From Bin87 sp965222895 (GTDB lineage: Bacteria > Chloroflexota > Dehalococcoidia > Lucifugimonadales > UBA3495), in NCBI GenBank assembly GCA_965222895.1, contig CBDCVB010000001.1, positions 62,001 to 126,000 of the forward strand: a DNA stretch of 64,000 nucleotides, given 5' to 3'. Below are positions 51,794 to 60,839 of this stretch, piece after piece; within the stretch, counting starts at the first letter, position 1, and every line of letters begins with the position of its first letter. The notes beneath the pieces are model-generated. The model had not been told where the DNA came from, did no database searches, and was given only the letters and a program-made list of their open reading frames with translations. A program made the translations under genes and the position numbers.

Positions 51794-52830
51794 TGGCGTC
51801 AGTAACCACGACCAGATCCGACGCACTGGCGCATACGTCAGGGGAAACACCGCTGCGGCGCCACGTTCTGGATCTGGACGACTTTACTGCTGGCGAGATC
51901 GTCGGGGTGTTGAACAATGCGGACGCGATGCTAGAAGTGCTGAATCGCGACATCAAGAAGGTGCCAACACTCCGGGGCCGGGTGATTGTTACGCTGTTTT
52001 ACGAAGCCAGCACCCGCACCCGCATTTCCTTCGAAGAAGCTGGCAAAATCCTCAGCGCTGATGTTATCAATATGAACGCCACCGCCAGCAGCGTGGAGAA
52101 GGGCGAGTCGCTGTTGAACACCGGCCTGACGTTGCAGGCTATGGGCGTCGATACGATTGTCGTCAGGCATCCCCATTCGGGAGCGCCGCACTTCCTGGCG
52201 CGCAACCTCCCCAAAGTATCCGTCATTAACGCCGGCGATGGCACCCATGCTCACCCTACCCAGGCTTTGCTGGATTTGTACACCGCGCGTAGGCACATCG
52301 GCGAGCTGTCCGGTTGCAAGGTTGTCATCGTGGGCGATGTTTTGCATAGTCGGGTGGCCCGGTCTGCCGTGTGGGGCTTCGCCAGGATGGGAGCGAGCGT
52401 CATACTGTCGGGCCCGCCAACTCTGATGCCCGAACCGTTTGCTGCAACCGGGTGGGGAGACGACGCCAACCGCAGTGGTCACGTTGGCCCACTGGCAGCG
52501 GTGCGAGTGCAGCCAGACCTTGACCAAGCCGTTGCAGGCGCTGACCTGGTGATGGCGCTGCGGTTGCAGCTGGAACGGCAGCAACTGGGTTTCTTCCCCA
52601 GTATGCGGGAATACATCCGCCGCTGGCAGGTCAACGAGAGCCGAATGGCGCGGGCCAACCCCGGCGCCCTGCTAATGCACCCGGGCCCCATGAACGAGGG
52701 TATCGAAGTGGGGACTGCACTAGCTCACGGTGAAAGGTCTTTGATCGAAGAACAGGTTACCAACGGTGTGGCCATTCGCATGGCGTTGCTATACCAGTTG
52801 GCCGGGGCGTCGGCGACTGCCGTCAACTGA
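51793..52830 (+). CDS. pyrB: Aspartate carbamoyltransferase catalytic subunit
   Basis: 345 residues. The carbamoyl-phosphate loop LFYEASTRTRISFEEA, the SVEKGESLLNT loop, HPTQALLDLYT and the aspartate-site HPGPMNEG are all present. It joins carbamoyl phosphate to aspartate. It is a little longer than the usual 305-310 residues, with an N-terminal extension and an extra loop near 215-235. No pyrI follows. Confidence 0.96.
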   Translation: MASVTTTRSDALAHTSGETPLRRHVLDLDDFTAGEIVGVLNNADAMLEVLNRDIKKVPTLRGRVIVTLFYEASTRTRISFEEAGKILSADVINMNATASSVEKGESLLNTGLTLQAMGVDTIVVRHPHSGAPHFLARNLPKVSVINAGDGTHAHPTQALLDLYTARRHIGELSGCKVVIVGDVLHSRVARSAVWGFARMGASVILSGPPTLMPEPFAATGWGDDANRSGHVGPLAAVRVQPDLDQAVAGADLVMALRLQLERQQLGFFPSMREYIRRWQVNESRMARANPGALLMHPGPMNEGIEVGTALAHGERSLIEEQVTNGVAIRMALLYQLAGASATAVN

Positions 52831-52833
52831 ATA

Positions 52834-54210
52834 ATGCCGGCCAACGATTTCACTATGCCGCTCCTCATCACCGGGGGCCGGGTAATTGACCCGGCCAGCG
52901 GGTTCGATGCCACCGCGGATGTGCTGATTGCAGAGGGATTGATCGCGGCCGTCGGCCCGGGGATCGCCGGCGAAACGCCGGGCCACGACCGGCGCGTCAT
53001 TTCCGCGGATGGTTTGGTGGTATGCCCGGGATTCATTGACGTGCACACCCATCTGCGCGAACCCGGCTTTGAATACAAGGAAACTATCGCCACGGGGGCG
53101 ACTGCGGCGGCTCGTGGTGGCTTCACCACCCTGTGTGCGATGCCCAATACCGACCCTCCGATTGATAATGCCGCCATGGTGGATTTCGTGCATCGCCGCG
53201 CCGACGCTGCACCGGTCCGCGTACACGTCATTGGCTGCGTGACCCGGGGCCGGACCGGACACGAACTGGCTGACATGGAAGAGCTGGCTTCGGCGGGTTG
53301 CGTTGCGTTTAGCGATGACGGCGATCCGGTTTTCGATGCCGCCCTGATGCGCCTGGCGCTCACCTACAGCCGTGATTTGGGTGTTCCCATCAGCAACCAC
53401 TGCCAGGACTATTCGCTCTGTGCTGGTGGAGTAATGGCAGAAGGATGGGTCAGCAGTCGGCTTGGCCTGGCCGGTATTCCGGCGGTCGCGGAGGAGGCAA
53501 TGGTGGCGCGGGATATTGCGCTAGCCGAACTAACCGGCGGGCGTCTGCATCTGGCGCACCTGAGCTCGGCCGGGAGCGTGGCGCTGGTGCGTGATGCCAA
53601 AGCGCGTGGCGTCAAACTCACTGCCGAAGTCTGTCCCCACCATCTGATGCTGACCGACGCCTGGGCTTTGGGCGGCAAGGGAGACCCGTCCGCCACCGGG
53701 TCGCGCGCTTACGACACGATGACCAAGGTGTATCCTCCACTCCGGACCGACGACGATGTGGTCGCCTGCATAGCCGGGTTGGCCGACGGCGCCATCGACT
53801 GCGTTGCCACCGACCACGCGCCTCACGAACGAGCCAGCAAGGAATGTACGTATCACGACGCCGCGTTCGGCATCAGCGTCCTGGAAACGGCGCTGGGCAC
53901 GCTGCTGAAACCCGTGCACGGCGGCGCCATCGACCTGCCCACCATGGTCGAACGACTTACCGTCGGGCCGGCGCGTGTGCTTGGTGGAGCTTTCGCTCCG
54001 TTCGCCACACTGGCAGTCGGAACCCCGGCTGACGTGGTGATTTTTAATCCGGACGCTGCCTGGACGGTCGATGTGAACAAGTTCGCATCGCTGGGGCGCA
54101 ACACACCCTTGGACGGAGTTGAACTGCGGGGTCGGATTGCCGCTACGGTGGTTGGCGGTCGGGTCGTTTTCGAGGAACCGACATTGATCAGCGCAGGGGG
54201 TGAGCAGTGA
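52834..54210 (+). CDS. pyrC: Dihydroorotase (class I type)
   Basis: 458 residues from the ATG at 52834; an ATG at 52855 would also fit. Metal and substrate residues: DVHTHLREPGFEYKETIATG, the Asn in MPNTDPP, His in SNHCQD, SHLSSAGS-like HLAHLSS, and Asp in ATDHAPHERASKE. It closes carbamoyl aspartate to dihydroorotate. It follows pyrB after three bases and overlaps carA by four. Confidence 0.95.
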   Translation: MPANDFTMPLLITGGRVIDPASGFDATADVLIAEGLIAAVGPGIAGETPGHDRRVISADGLVVCPGFIDVHTHLREPGFEYKETIATGATAAARGGFTTLCAMPNTDPPIDNAAMVDFVHRRADAAPVRVHVIGCVTRGRTGHELADMEELASAGCVAFSDDGDPVFDAALMRLALTYSRDLGVPISNHCQDYSLCAGGVMAEGWVSSRLGLAGIPAVAEEAMVARDIALAELTGGRLHLAHLSSAGSVALVRDAKARGVKLTAEVCPHHLMLTDAWALGGKGDPSATGSRAYDTMTKVYPPLRTDDDVVACIAGLADGAIDCVATDHAPHERASKECTYHDAAFGISVLETALGTLLKPVHGGAIDLPTMVERLTVGPARVLGGAFAPFATLAVGTPADVVIFNPDAAWTVDVNKFASLGRNTPLDGVELRGRIAATVVGGRVVFEEPTLISAGGEQ

Positions 54211-55322
54211 GCCGCGCGGCACATCTGGTACTGGAGGACGGCTCGGTGTTCACCGGCGAGTCCTTCGGTTCTCATCGGCAGGGATGGGGCGAGGTTGTTT
54301 TCAATACCACCATGACCGGCTATCAGGAGGTGTTGACCGACCCGTCTTATGCCGGGCAGCTGATTACGTTGACCTACCCGATAGTTGGCAACTACGGGAT
54401 CAATCGGTCGGATTTTGAGTCCCGCCGGATCCAGGCTGCCGGCCTGATCGTGCGGCAGCACTGCGATTTGCCCAGCCACAGCTCCAGCGACATGACCCTC
54501 CATGCTTTTCTGGAGGAATACGATATACCGGGCATCTGTGGAATCGACACGCGGGCGCTGACCCGCCGGATCCGCACCCGCGGCGTGATGATGGGTTTGG
54601 TTACGATAGAGGACCCGGAAGCGGCGCGGCAGCAATTGGCCGCATTGCCAAACTATGACAACCTTGATTTGGTTAGCGAAGTTACAACCGCCAGCGGCTA
54701 CTTTTGGAATGGCCTTGACGAATCGGCCGGCTATCCCAGCAAGCCGGCCCCCGCCGGTGTTCGCCGCATTTTGGTTACCGACGCCGGTCTGAAGTACAAC
54801 ATTCTCAGGATGTTGCAGATTCGTGGCTGCGAGGTGATTGCGGTCCCCGCAACCACACCCGCTGCCGATATACTGGCCATGCATCCCGCCGGCGTGCTGC
54901 TGTCGCCGGGCCCCGGCGACCCGGAGCTGCTGGGAGGTATTGTAGAGAATGTTCGACAACTGTTGGGCAAGGTTCCGATGATGGGAATTTGCCTGGGTCA
55001 CCAGCTGGCAGCACGGGCTTTGGGAGCGCATACTTACAAGTTGAAATTCGGGCATCGGGGCGGAAACCATCCCGTCAAGGACCTGAACACCGGTCAGGTA
55101 CATATCACCGCGCAAAATCACGGGTATTCCGTGGATGCCGATAATCTGCCAGCGGGTTTAGAGGTATCTCATATCAACCTGAACGATAATACAGTGGAGG
55201 GGTTATGGCATCGCGAACTTCCGCTGTTCACGATTCAGTACCATTCTGAGGCGTCGCCCGGCCCGCAGGATAACGAGTATCTGTTCGACCACTTCCTGCG
55301 CATGATTGACGACGCCGGTTAG
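54207..55322 (+). CDS. carA: Carbamoyl-phosphate synthase small subunit
   Basis: 371 residues from a GTG at 54207 with AGGGGG upstream. The N-terminal domain shows EVVFNTTMTGYQEVLTDPSY and GICGIDTRALTR. The glutaminase domain has Cys in MGICLGHQLAARALGA and His/Glu in IQYHSEASPGPQD. It supplies ammonia to CarB. Its start overlaps the pyrC stop. Confidence 0.96.
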   Translation: MSRAAHLVLEDGSVFTGESFGSHRQGWGEVVFNTTMTGYQEVLTDPSYAGQLITLTYPIVGNYGINRSDFESRRIQAAGLIVRQHCDLPSHSSSDMTLHAFLEEYDIPGICGIDTRALTRRIRTRGVMMGLVTIEDPEAARQQLAALPNYDNLDLVSEVTTASGYFWNGLDESAGYPSKPAPAGVRRILVTDAGLKYNILRMLQIRGCEVIAVPATTPAADILAMHPAGVLLSPGPGDPELLGGIVENVRQLLGKVPMMGICLGHQLAARALGAHTYKLKFGHRGGNHPVKDLNTGQVHITAQNHGYSVDADNLPAGLEVSHINLNDNTVEGLWHRELPLFTIQYHSEASPGPQDNEYLFDHFLRMIDDAG

Positions 55323-55378
55323 CCGGTGGCTGTTGCCACTCCCCTGAACTGATTGCTGACATAGGGAGGTTGCCACTG

Positions 55379-55804
55379 ATGACTGGATTTACTGCCTTTT
55401 TGCTGGAGCAGGGTGTAGAAACCGAATTGCCGATTAGTCTGAATGATACGCTGAATATGCTGCAGGAAGTGGTTCCCACATTCGCGCACAACGAGCGGGG
55501 TTACCTGCTGGCGGCAGTAAGTCGTGGCCAGCTGGGTTCCCGCTGGGAACTGGCCGTAAAGGTAACCGACCCGGTTGTCGACCAGCCAATCAGCGAGCAG
55601 CCCGTTGGGTTCGTTCATGTTTCCAAATCCGGCCCCGACAGCACCACTTTCGTCATTCCCCCGCGGACACCGGACGGGGGCATTGATTTGGAGCACTTTG
55701 ATGCGGAGGGCGACTATTTTGGCGCTTTTATTTTCCAGACGATTACCGCCTTGGCTGACCGCGACCTGATGGAACTTTCGGGCGCGATGCCCCGCTTTGC
55801 TTAA
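55379..55804 (+). CDS. Unknown protein between carA and carB
   Basis: 141 residues from the ATG at 55379 behind AGGGAGG. No family was recognised. It looks like a soluble alpha/beta protein: FTAFLLEQGVETELPISLNDTLNMLQEVVPTFAHNERGY, GQLGSRWELAVKVTD, VGFVHVSKSGPDSTTFVIPPRTPDGGI and a C-terminal IFQTITALADRDLMEL helix. Not truncated: it has a good start, a stop and spacing of 57 bases to carA and 48 to carB. Position suggests it serves carbamoyl-phosphate synthesis or is simply carried along. Confidence 0.7.
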   Translation: MTGFTAFLLEQGVETELPISLNDTLNMLQEVVPTFAHNERGYLLAAVSRGQLGSRWELAVKVTDPVVDQPISEQPVGFVHVSKSGPDSTTFVIPPRTPDGGIDLEHFDAEGDYFGAFIFQTITALADRDLMELSGAMPRFA

Positions 55805-55852
55805 CCTCACTTCTCTTGATTTTGATGATGCAGCGCATTAGCGGATAACGAT

Positions 55853-58800
55853 ATGAGCAGCGCCACTGGCAAACCCCACAAGGTACTGGTCATCGGCTCC
55901 GGCCCAATCGTTATTGGTCAGGCCGCCGAATTTGATTACGCTGGCACTCAGGCGTGCAAAGCCCTGCGGGAAGAGGGTGTAATCACGGTGCTGGTGAACT
56001 CCAACCCGGCCACCATCATGACCGACCGCGACATAGCGGATCGCGTGTACATTGAACCGCTCACCGTGCCGGTGCTGGAACGCGTCATCGCCACCGAGCA
56101 ACCCGACGGCATACTGCCCACGCTTGGCGGGCAAACGGGACTCAATCTGGCGGTCGAACTGGCGGAGGCAGGTGTTCTGGACCGCTATGGCGTGCGGCTG
56201 TTGGGAACTCCGCTGGACACCATTCGCAAGTCGGAAGACCGGGATTACTTCCGCCGCTTTTTAAACGAAATCGGCGAACCGATGCCACCGAACCGCACGG
56301 TTTCCAACTGGGCCGAAGCTCGGGAATATGTGGCAGAAGTAGGGTTGCCGCTGGTAATTCGGCCGGCGTACACCCTGGGCGGCACCGGTGGAGGAATCGC
56401 CAACACCGAGGAAGAATTCTCTGCTCTTGTAGACAGCGGTCTCTCCGCCAGTCCCATCAGCCAAGTGTTGCTGGAACGTTCTCTGGTTGGTTGGAAGGAG
56501 ATTGAATACGAGGTTATTCGAGACGGAGCCGACAACTGCATAACTGTGTGCAACATGGAGAACCTGGATCCCATGGGCGCGCACACCGGCGACAGCATTG
56601 TCGTAGCGCCCAGCCAGACGCTGACCGACAAAGAGTACCAGATGCTTCGCACCGCCAGCCTCAAAATCATCAGAGGGTTGGGGATTGAAGGCGGATGCAA
56701 CATCCAGCTGGCAACACGACCCCATCCGGATGCCCTGCGAGCGCGTCCCAGCGATTGGGAAGCCGATTCGGATTATTACGTCATCGAAGTCAATCCGAGG
56801 GTCAGCCGGTCGTCGGCGTTGGCCAGTAAGGCAACCGGGTATCCCATCGCCCGGGTTTCCGCGAAAATCGCCGTCGGCAAGCGGCTGGATGAAATCCCCA
56901 ACGCAGTAACCGGAACCACCAGCGCAGCATTCGAACCCGCGTTGGACTACTGCGTGGTAAAAATCCCCCGCTGGCCCTTTGACAAATTCCCGAACGGCGA
57001 CCGCCAAATTACTACGCAGATGAAAGCCACCGGCGAAGTGATGGCCATCGACCGGAGTTTCGAAGCCGCCCTGCAAAAAGCCACGCGTTCATTGGAACAA
57101 GGCAATTCTTCGCTGCTTTGGGAAGCCGGTGAATGGCGGGAAATGCTGGCCAGCGGCGACAAAGCCCGCATTCTGCAGGAGTTGCCTTTATACCCCAATG
57201 ACTTGCGGCTGTGGGCGCTGACTTCGGCATTGCGCCGGGGCATCACGCGTGATGACCTGGTGGTCGAGACCAGCATCGACCCGTGGTTTATCGCTGCGTT
57301 GGAACGCATCGTAGACCAGGAACGCCGGCTGTTGGGCAACCCATTGACGACGTCCGCGCTATTGGCGTCAAAACGCCTGGGGTTCTCTGACGCTGAGATT
57401 GCCACTTTGTCCGGCTTGCTGCCAGAACAGGTGCGCCAGATGCGGCTGCAGTACGGCATCAAGCCGGTTTACAAGATGGTGGATACCTGCGCCGCGGAGT
57501 TCGAAGCAGCCACCCCGTATTATTACAGCGCATACGAAACCGAAAACGAGGCGCCTCCACTGGCCGGAGCCAAGGCCGTGGTCATCGGCAGCGGCCCCAT
57601 CCGCATTGGCCAGGGCATCGAGTTTGATTATTGCAGCGTGCATGCCGCCTGGGCGCTGTCCGAGGCCGGGGTTTCCAGCATAATGATTAACTCCAATCCC
57701 GAAACGGTGTCGACCGATTTCGACACCAGCGACCGGCTCTACTTTGAACCGTTGGACGAAGAATCCGTCCGCGACATCATCGACAACGAAACCGTAGGGG
57801 ATAACGTCCCACCCTCGTTGGTGCAATTTGGCGGACAGACTGCCATCAACCTGAGCCAGTCCCTGGCGGCGGCGGGATTGCCGATCCTGGGTTCCAGCGC
57901 CGAAGCGATTGACATTGCCAGCGACCGGCAGCGTTTCGAGCGTTTCCTGGTGAACCTGGGCATCCCCCAGCCGCCGGGCGCTACGGTGCAGTCCGTTGAC
58001 CAGGCGCTGACCGTGGCCCAGCGTATCGACTATCCGGTGGTAGTGCGCCCCAGTTACGTTCTGGGTGGGCGAGCAATGGAAATCGTGGGCAATGCCACCG
58101 AGCTAATCCGGTATCTCACGATTGCCACCGAGGTTACCCCGGAACGCCAGGTGTTGGTGGACCACTACATGGAAGGGCGGGAATGTGAAGTCGATGCCAT
58201 CTGCGACGGAGAGACGGTGTTAATTCCCGGCATCATGGAGCACGTTGAACGTGCCGGCGTGCACAGCGGCGACTCGATGGCCATCTACCCGGGGTTGAAC
58301 CTTACCGACGACGAAGTGGAAACGCTTGTTGAATACACCACGCGTATCGGCCTGGCGTTGGGTGTACGCGGCTTGATGAACATTCAGTTCGTATTGCAGG
58401 GCGGCAACGCTTACCGAAGTCCCAGCACGCGTCAAAACGGGCCGACTGAACCCACCACCGTTTACGTCCTGGAAGTGAATCCGAGGGGCAGTCGCACCAT
58501 CCCGTTCATCTCCAAGGTCACCGGCGTGCCGGTGGCCAAGCTGGCAACCCGCGTGATGCTCGGCTCCACTCTGCGGGAGTTGGGCTACGAAGGCGGACTC
58601 TGGCCGAAACAACGGCTGGTCGGCATCAAGGCTCCGGTGTTTTCGATGTCCAAGCTGGTCGGGGTGGACTGGTATCTGGGCCCGGAGATGAAATCTACCG
58701 GCGAAGTGATGGGGCTGGATCGGGATTTCGCTTCTGCGTTGACCAAGGCGCTGCAAGCTGCCAGCATCAACCTGTCACCCGGGATGGGCGTGTTGCTGAG

Positions 58801-59188
58801 CATATCGGACCAGACCAAGGCCCATGCCCTGCCGTTGGTTCGAGGTCTGGCAGCTGCCAATTGCCATCTGTACGCTACGGAGGGCACGGCGGCGATGATC
58901 CGAGCGCTGGGCTTGCCGGTTACAACGATAACCAAGCGCATCGGCGACGGTTCACGCGACGTGCTGGATGTGATCAACGACGGAACTGTCGGTGCGGTGG
59001 TAAACACCCTTTCCGGCGACACGTCGGTCATGGAAGATGGGTTCTACATCCGTCGGGCAGCCGTGGAACGGCGAATTCCGTGTTTCACATCGCTGGATAC
59101 GGCCCGGGCCGCGATGGAAAGTATGCTCAGCGGGTTGGACAACTACAGCGTCATGACCACCGACGAGTATCTGGCTCCGCCGAAGTAG
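55853..59188 (+). CDS. carB: Carbamoyl-phosphate synthase large subunit
   Basis: 1111 residues. Two homologous ATP-grasp synthetase halves: the first starts KVLVIGSGPIVIGQAAEFDYAG with RPAYTLGGTGGGI, the second starts KAVVIGSGPIRIGQGIEFDYCSVHA with VVRPSYVLGGRAMEIV. The C-terminal MGS-like allosteric domain (about 960-1100) has LYATEGTAAMIRALG and VVNTLSG. Slightly longer than the usual 1070-1080 residues because of loops. Last gene of the pyrimidine operon. Confidence 0.97.
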   Translation: MSSATGKPHKVLVIGSGPIVIGQAAEFDYAGTQACKALREEGVITVLVNSNPATIMTDRDIADRVYIEPLTVPVLERVIATEQPDGILPTLGGQTGLNLAVELAEAGVLDRYGVRLLGTPLDTIRKSEDRDYFRRFLNEIGEPMPPNRTVSNWAEAREYVAEVGLPLVIRPAYTLGGTGGGIANTEEEFSALVDSGLSASPISQVLLERSLVGWKEIEYEVIRDGADNCITVCNMENLDPMGAHTGDSIVVAPSQTLTDKEYQMLRTASLKIIRGLGIEGGCNIQLATRPHPDALRARPSDWEADSDYYVIEVNPRVSRSSALASKATGYPIARVSAKIAVGKRLDEIPNAVTGTTSAAFEPALDYCVVKIPRWPFDKFPNGDRQITTQMKATGEVMAIDRSFEAALQKATRSLEQGNSSLLWEAGEWREMLASGDKARILQELPLYPNDLRLWALTSALRRGITRDDLVVETSIDPWFIAALERIVDQERRLLGNPLTTSALLASKRLGFSDAEIATLSGLLPEQVRQMRLQYGIKPVYKMVDTCAAEFEAATPYYYSAYETENEAPPLAGAKAVVIGSGPIRIGQGIEFDYCSVHAAWALSEAGVSSIMINSNPETVSTDFDTSDRLYFEPLDEESVRDIIDNETVGDNVPPSLVQFGGQTAINLSQSLAAAGLPILGSSAEAIDIASDRQRFERFLVNLGIPQPPGATVQSVDQALTVAQRIDYPVVVRPSYVLGGRAMEIVGNATELIRYLTIATEVTPERQVLVDHYMEGRECEVDAICDGETVLIPGIMEHVERAGVHSGDSMAIYPGLNLTDDEVETLVEYTTRIGLALGVRGLMNIQFVLQGGNAYRSPSTRQNGPTEPTTVYVLEVNPRGSRTIPFISKVTGVPVAKLATRVMLGSTLRELGYEGGLWPKQRLVGIKAPVFSMSKLVGVDWYLGPEMKSTGEVMGLDRDFASALTKALQAASINLSPGMGVLLSISDQTKAHALPLVRGLAAANCHLYATEGTAAMIRALGLPVTTITKRIGDGSRDVLDVINDGTVGAVVNTLSGDTSVMEDGFYIRRAAVERRIPCFTSLDTARAAMESMLSGLDNYSVMTTDEYLAPPK

Positions 59189-59242
59189 GCTGTTTCCGGA
59201 TTAGGCCCGGCGTATCGTAAAACTCGCCGGAGTGGTAGCGGC

Positions 59243-60196
59243 CTAGAGCGGTAGTTCCGTACCCAGCCCCAAGGCTTCGGCACGCTCCAACACTAGCTTG
59301 GCGGCGGCCACATCGGCGACACCGGTGCCCATGAGCTTGCAGTACACTTTGTCTTCAGTGCTTTGTCGCGCCGGAATCATGCCGGCCACGACGTGCCGCA
59401 GTTCGTGGAATTGGCTCCATTGTACCAGTCCTGAATCCACCGCGGCGGTGATGTCGCCGCATTCCCGGGGGGCCTGTGCCATGGAGTCTACGAACCGCCG
59501 GTCTGCATTGGCCAGCACCGCGTCGTCAACTTCTCGGAAGCGACGAAGCGTCGGCCCCGCGCCGATGACCGTCGTCCCGGCAGACACCCATTCGCCCTGG
59601 ACGACGGGCGTTTGCGTGGCTGCGATGGCAATGACAATATCCCGATCCGCCACAGCGTCGCGATTGGTATCCACTGCGACAACGGGCAGGCCCAATTCCT
59701 GGGTCATGCGAGCGGCGAACGCGCTGCGGTTTTCCGGGTTTCGGCTGTAAGCGCGCACTTCGGCCACGTTCCTGACGGCGCAAACGGCCCGCAACTGGTC
59801 GCCGGCCTGATTGCCGGTACCGATTATGCCAACGGTGGCAGCATCAGGGTTGGACAGGTGCTTTACGGCCACGCCGGTGGTAGCGCCGGTGCGGAGTTGC
59901 CCCAAACGGTTCGCCTGCGTGTACAACAGCAACCGCCCGGTGTCGGCGTCATACAAACTGACCTGGAAGAAATAGCCGTTGCTGGTGGACGTGAAGGTTT
60001 TGACGCCCATTATGCCGCCGTAGTTCAGGGCTCCACCCATCACAGCCAGGTAGCCACCCGGTGTAGCGACGCGTTGCCGCGTCAGGTTCACAGCCTCGCC
60101 CCGACCGAAATGCGCTTGCATCTCTTCAATTGCGGGCAGCATTTGCGCCAGATCGACACACCGGTCAACGTCAGCGTCGAGCAGGAAACGGGCCAT
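59243..60196 (-). CDS. Ornithine cyclodeaminase / mu-crystallin family protein
   Basis: 317 residues. The Rossmann loop GIIGTGNQAGDQ, the substrate Arg in LTRQRVATP-like and RTGATTGVAVKHLSNPDA, and the C-terminal TVFKLMGTG-like EDKVYCKLMGTGVADVAAAKLV. Members are ornithine cyclodeaminases, alanine dehydrogenases, ketimine reductases or delta-1-pyrroline-2-carboxylate reductases, so the substrate is open. It lies 28 bases downstream of the ferredoxin gene on the same strand. Confidence 0.85.
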   Translation of the reverse strand: MARFLLDADVDRCVDLAQMLPAIEEMQAHFGRGEAVNLTRQRVATPGGYLAVMGGALNYGGIMGVKTFTSTSNGYFFQVSLYDADTGRLLLYTQANRLGQLRTGATTGVAVKHLSNPDAATVGIIGTGNQAGDQLRAVCAVRNVAEVRAYSRNPENRSAFAARMTQELGLPVVAVDTNRDAVADRDIVIAIAATQTPVVQGEWVSAGTTVIGAGPTLRRFREVDDAVLANADRRFVDSMAQAPRECGDITAAVDSGLVQWSQFHELRHVVAGMIPARQSTEDKVYCKLMGTGVADVAAAKLVLERAEALGLGTELPL

Positions 60197-60224
60197 AGGT
60201 TTCTTGCGAGGTTACGGGTAGCGG

Positions 60225-60467
60225 TCAGGAGGTGAAAAAGCGCCGGTTGATCTGAATATATTCCCGGGAGCCGGCGGGCATAGTGAACTCGTCGAAGATT
60301 GCTGAAACCGGGCACACGGCTACGCAATATGCACAGTCGATGCAATCGGCAGGATTGATATAGTACATTGGCGCATCGTCGTCGGTATGGATGCAGTCCA
60401 CCGGGCAAACCTCGACACACGAGGCGTCCTTGACCCCTTCGCAGGGTTGCGTAATCACGAATGCCAT
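60225..60467 (-). CDS. Seven-iron ferredoxin
   Basis: 80 residues from the ATG at 60467 (GAGGTAAT upstream). Cys9, Cys17, Cys21, Cys25, Cys42, Cys45, Cys48 and Cys52 are placed exactly as in Azotobacter-type FdI, after a shift of one to three residues. So a [3Fe-4S] cluster on Cys9/17/52 and a [4Fe-4S] cluster on Cys21/42/45/48 are expected; the free-cysteine position of CxxC is not a ligand here. It carries electrons to some oxidoreductase. Confidence 0.93.
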   Translation of the reverse strand: MAFVITQPCEGVKDASCVEVCPVDCIHTDDDAPMYYINPADCIDCAYCVAVCPVSAIFDEFTMPAGSREYIQINRRFFTS

Positions 60468-60560
60468 CAGATTACCTCGGCGTACGGGCGCAGGATGGCG
60501 ATCCATGTTCCAGTCTGTTCACGGGTCGCGGCGCCCAGATGTTGCCCGTTAATTGTATGT

Positions 60561-60590
60561 ATTCTGCGGTTTGTTCCGATATTTTGTCAA
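60561..60590 (-). promoter_or_regulatory. Promoter candidate of the ferredoxin gene
   Basis: On the minus strand TTGACA (60590-60585) and CAGAAT (60566-60561) are 18 bases apart, about 95 bases before the ferredoxin start. The intergenic stretch 60468-60839 otherwise contains only the LysR promoter and palindrome. Confidence 0.55.
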
Positions 60591-60749
60591 GGCATACGGG
60601 CCCCATATCGCTATTCCCAACGCTAATGCACCAGCATCGGTATCATTGACGTTCACACTCAAAGCCCGGTCGCAGGGTGGCGCAGCCAGTCGGGTTGGGG
60701 CGCCGATGCTGATACTGGTTACCGAACGGGGTCGAATGTTGCGGCCTGC

Positions 60750-60777
60750 ATTGCATTATCCGTTGCGTTGATATAAT
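60750..60777 (+). promoter_or_regulatory. Promoter candidate of the LysR gene
   Basis: A perfect TATAAT (60772-60777) follows ATTGCA or TTGCAT at about 60750-60756 with a spacer of 15-16 bases, shorter than ideal. The palindrome at 60791-60807 lies right after the expected start point. Confidence 0.5.
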
Positions 60778-60790
60778 ATATCGGACAACA

Positions 60791-60807
60791 AACGACATTA
60801 TGTCGTT
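60791..60807. promoter_or_regulatory. Palindromic operator before the LysR gene
   Basis: AACGACATTATGTCGTT is a perfect 17-base palindrome with one central base, about 14 bases after the TATAAT box and 33 before the LysR ATG. Its position suggests autorepression. Confidence 0.6.
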
Positions 60808-60839
60808 GGCAAGGCGTTGACCGCCAAGGTGGACTACCA

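Noticed and set aside
53853..55121. 422-residue minus-strand open frame over pyrC and carA
   Set aside because: Spans two clear plus-strand genes and has no family signature.
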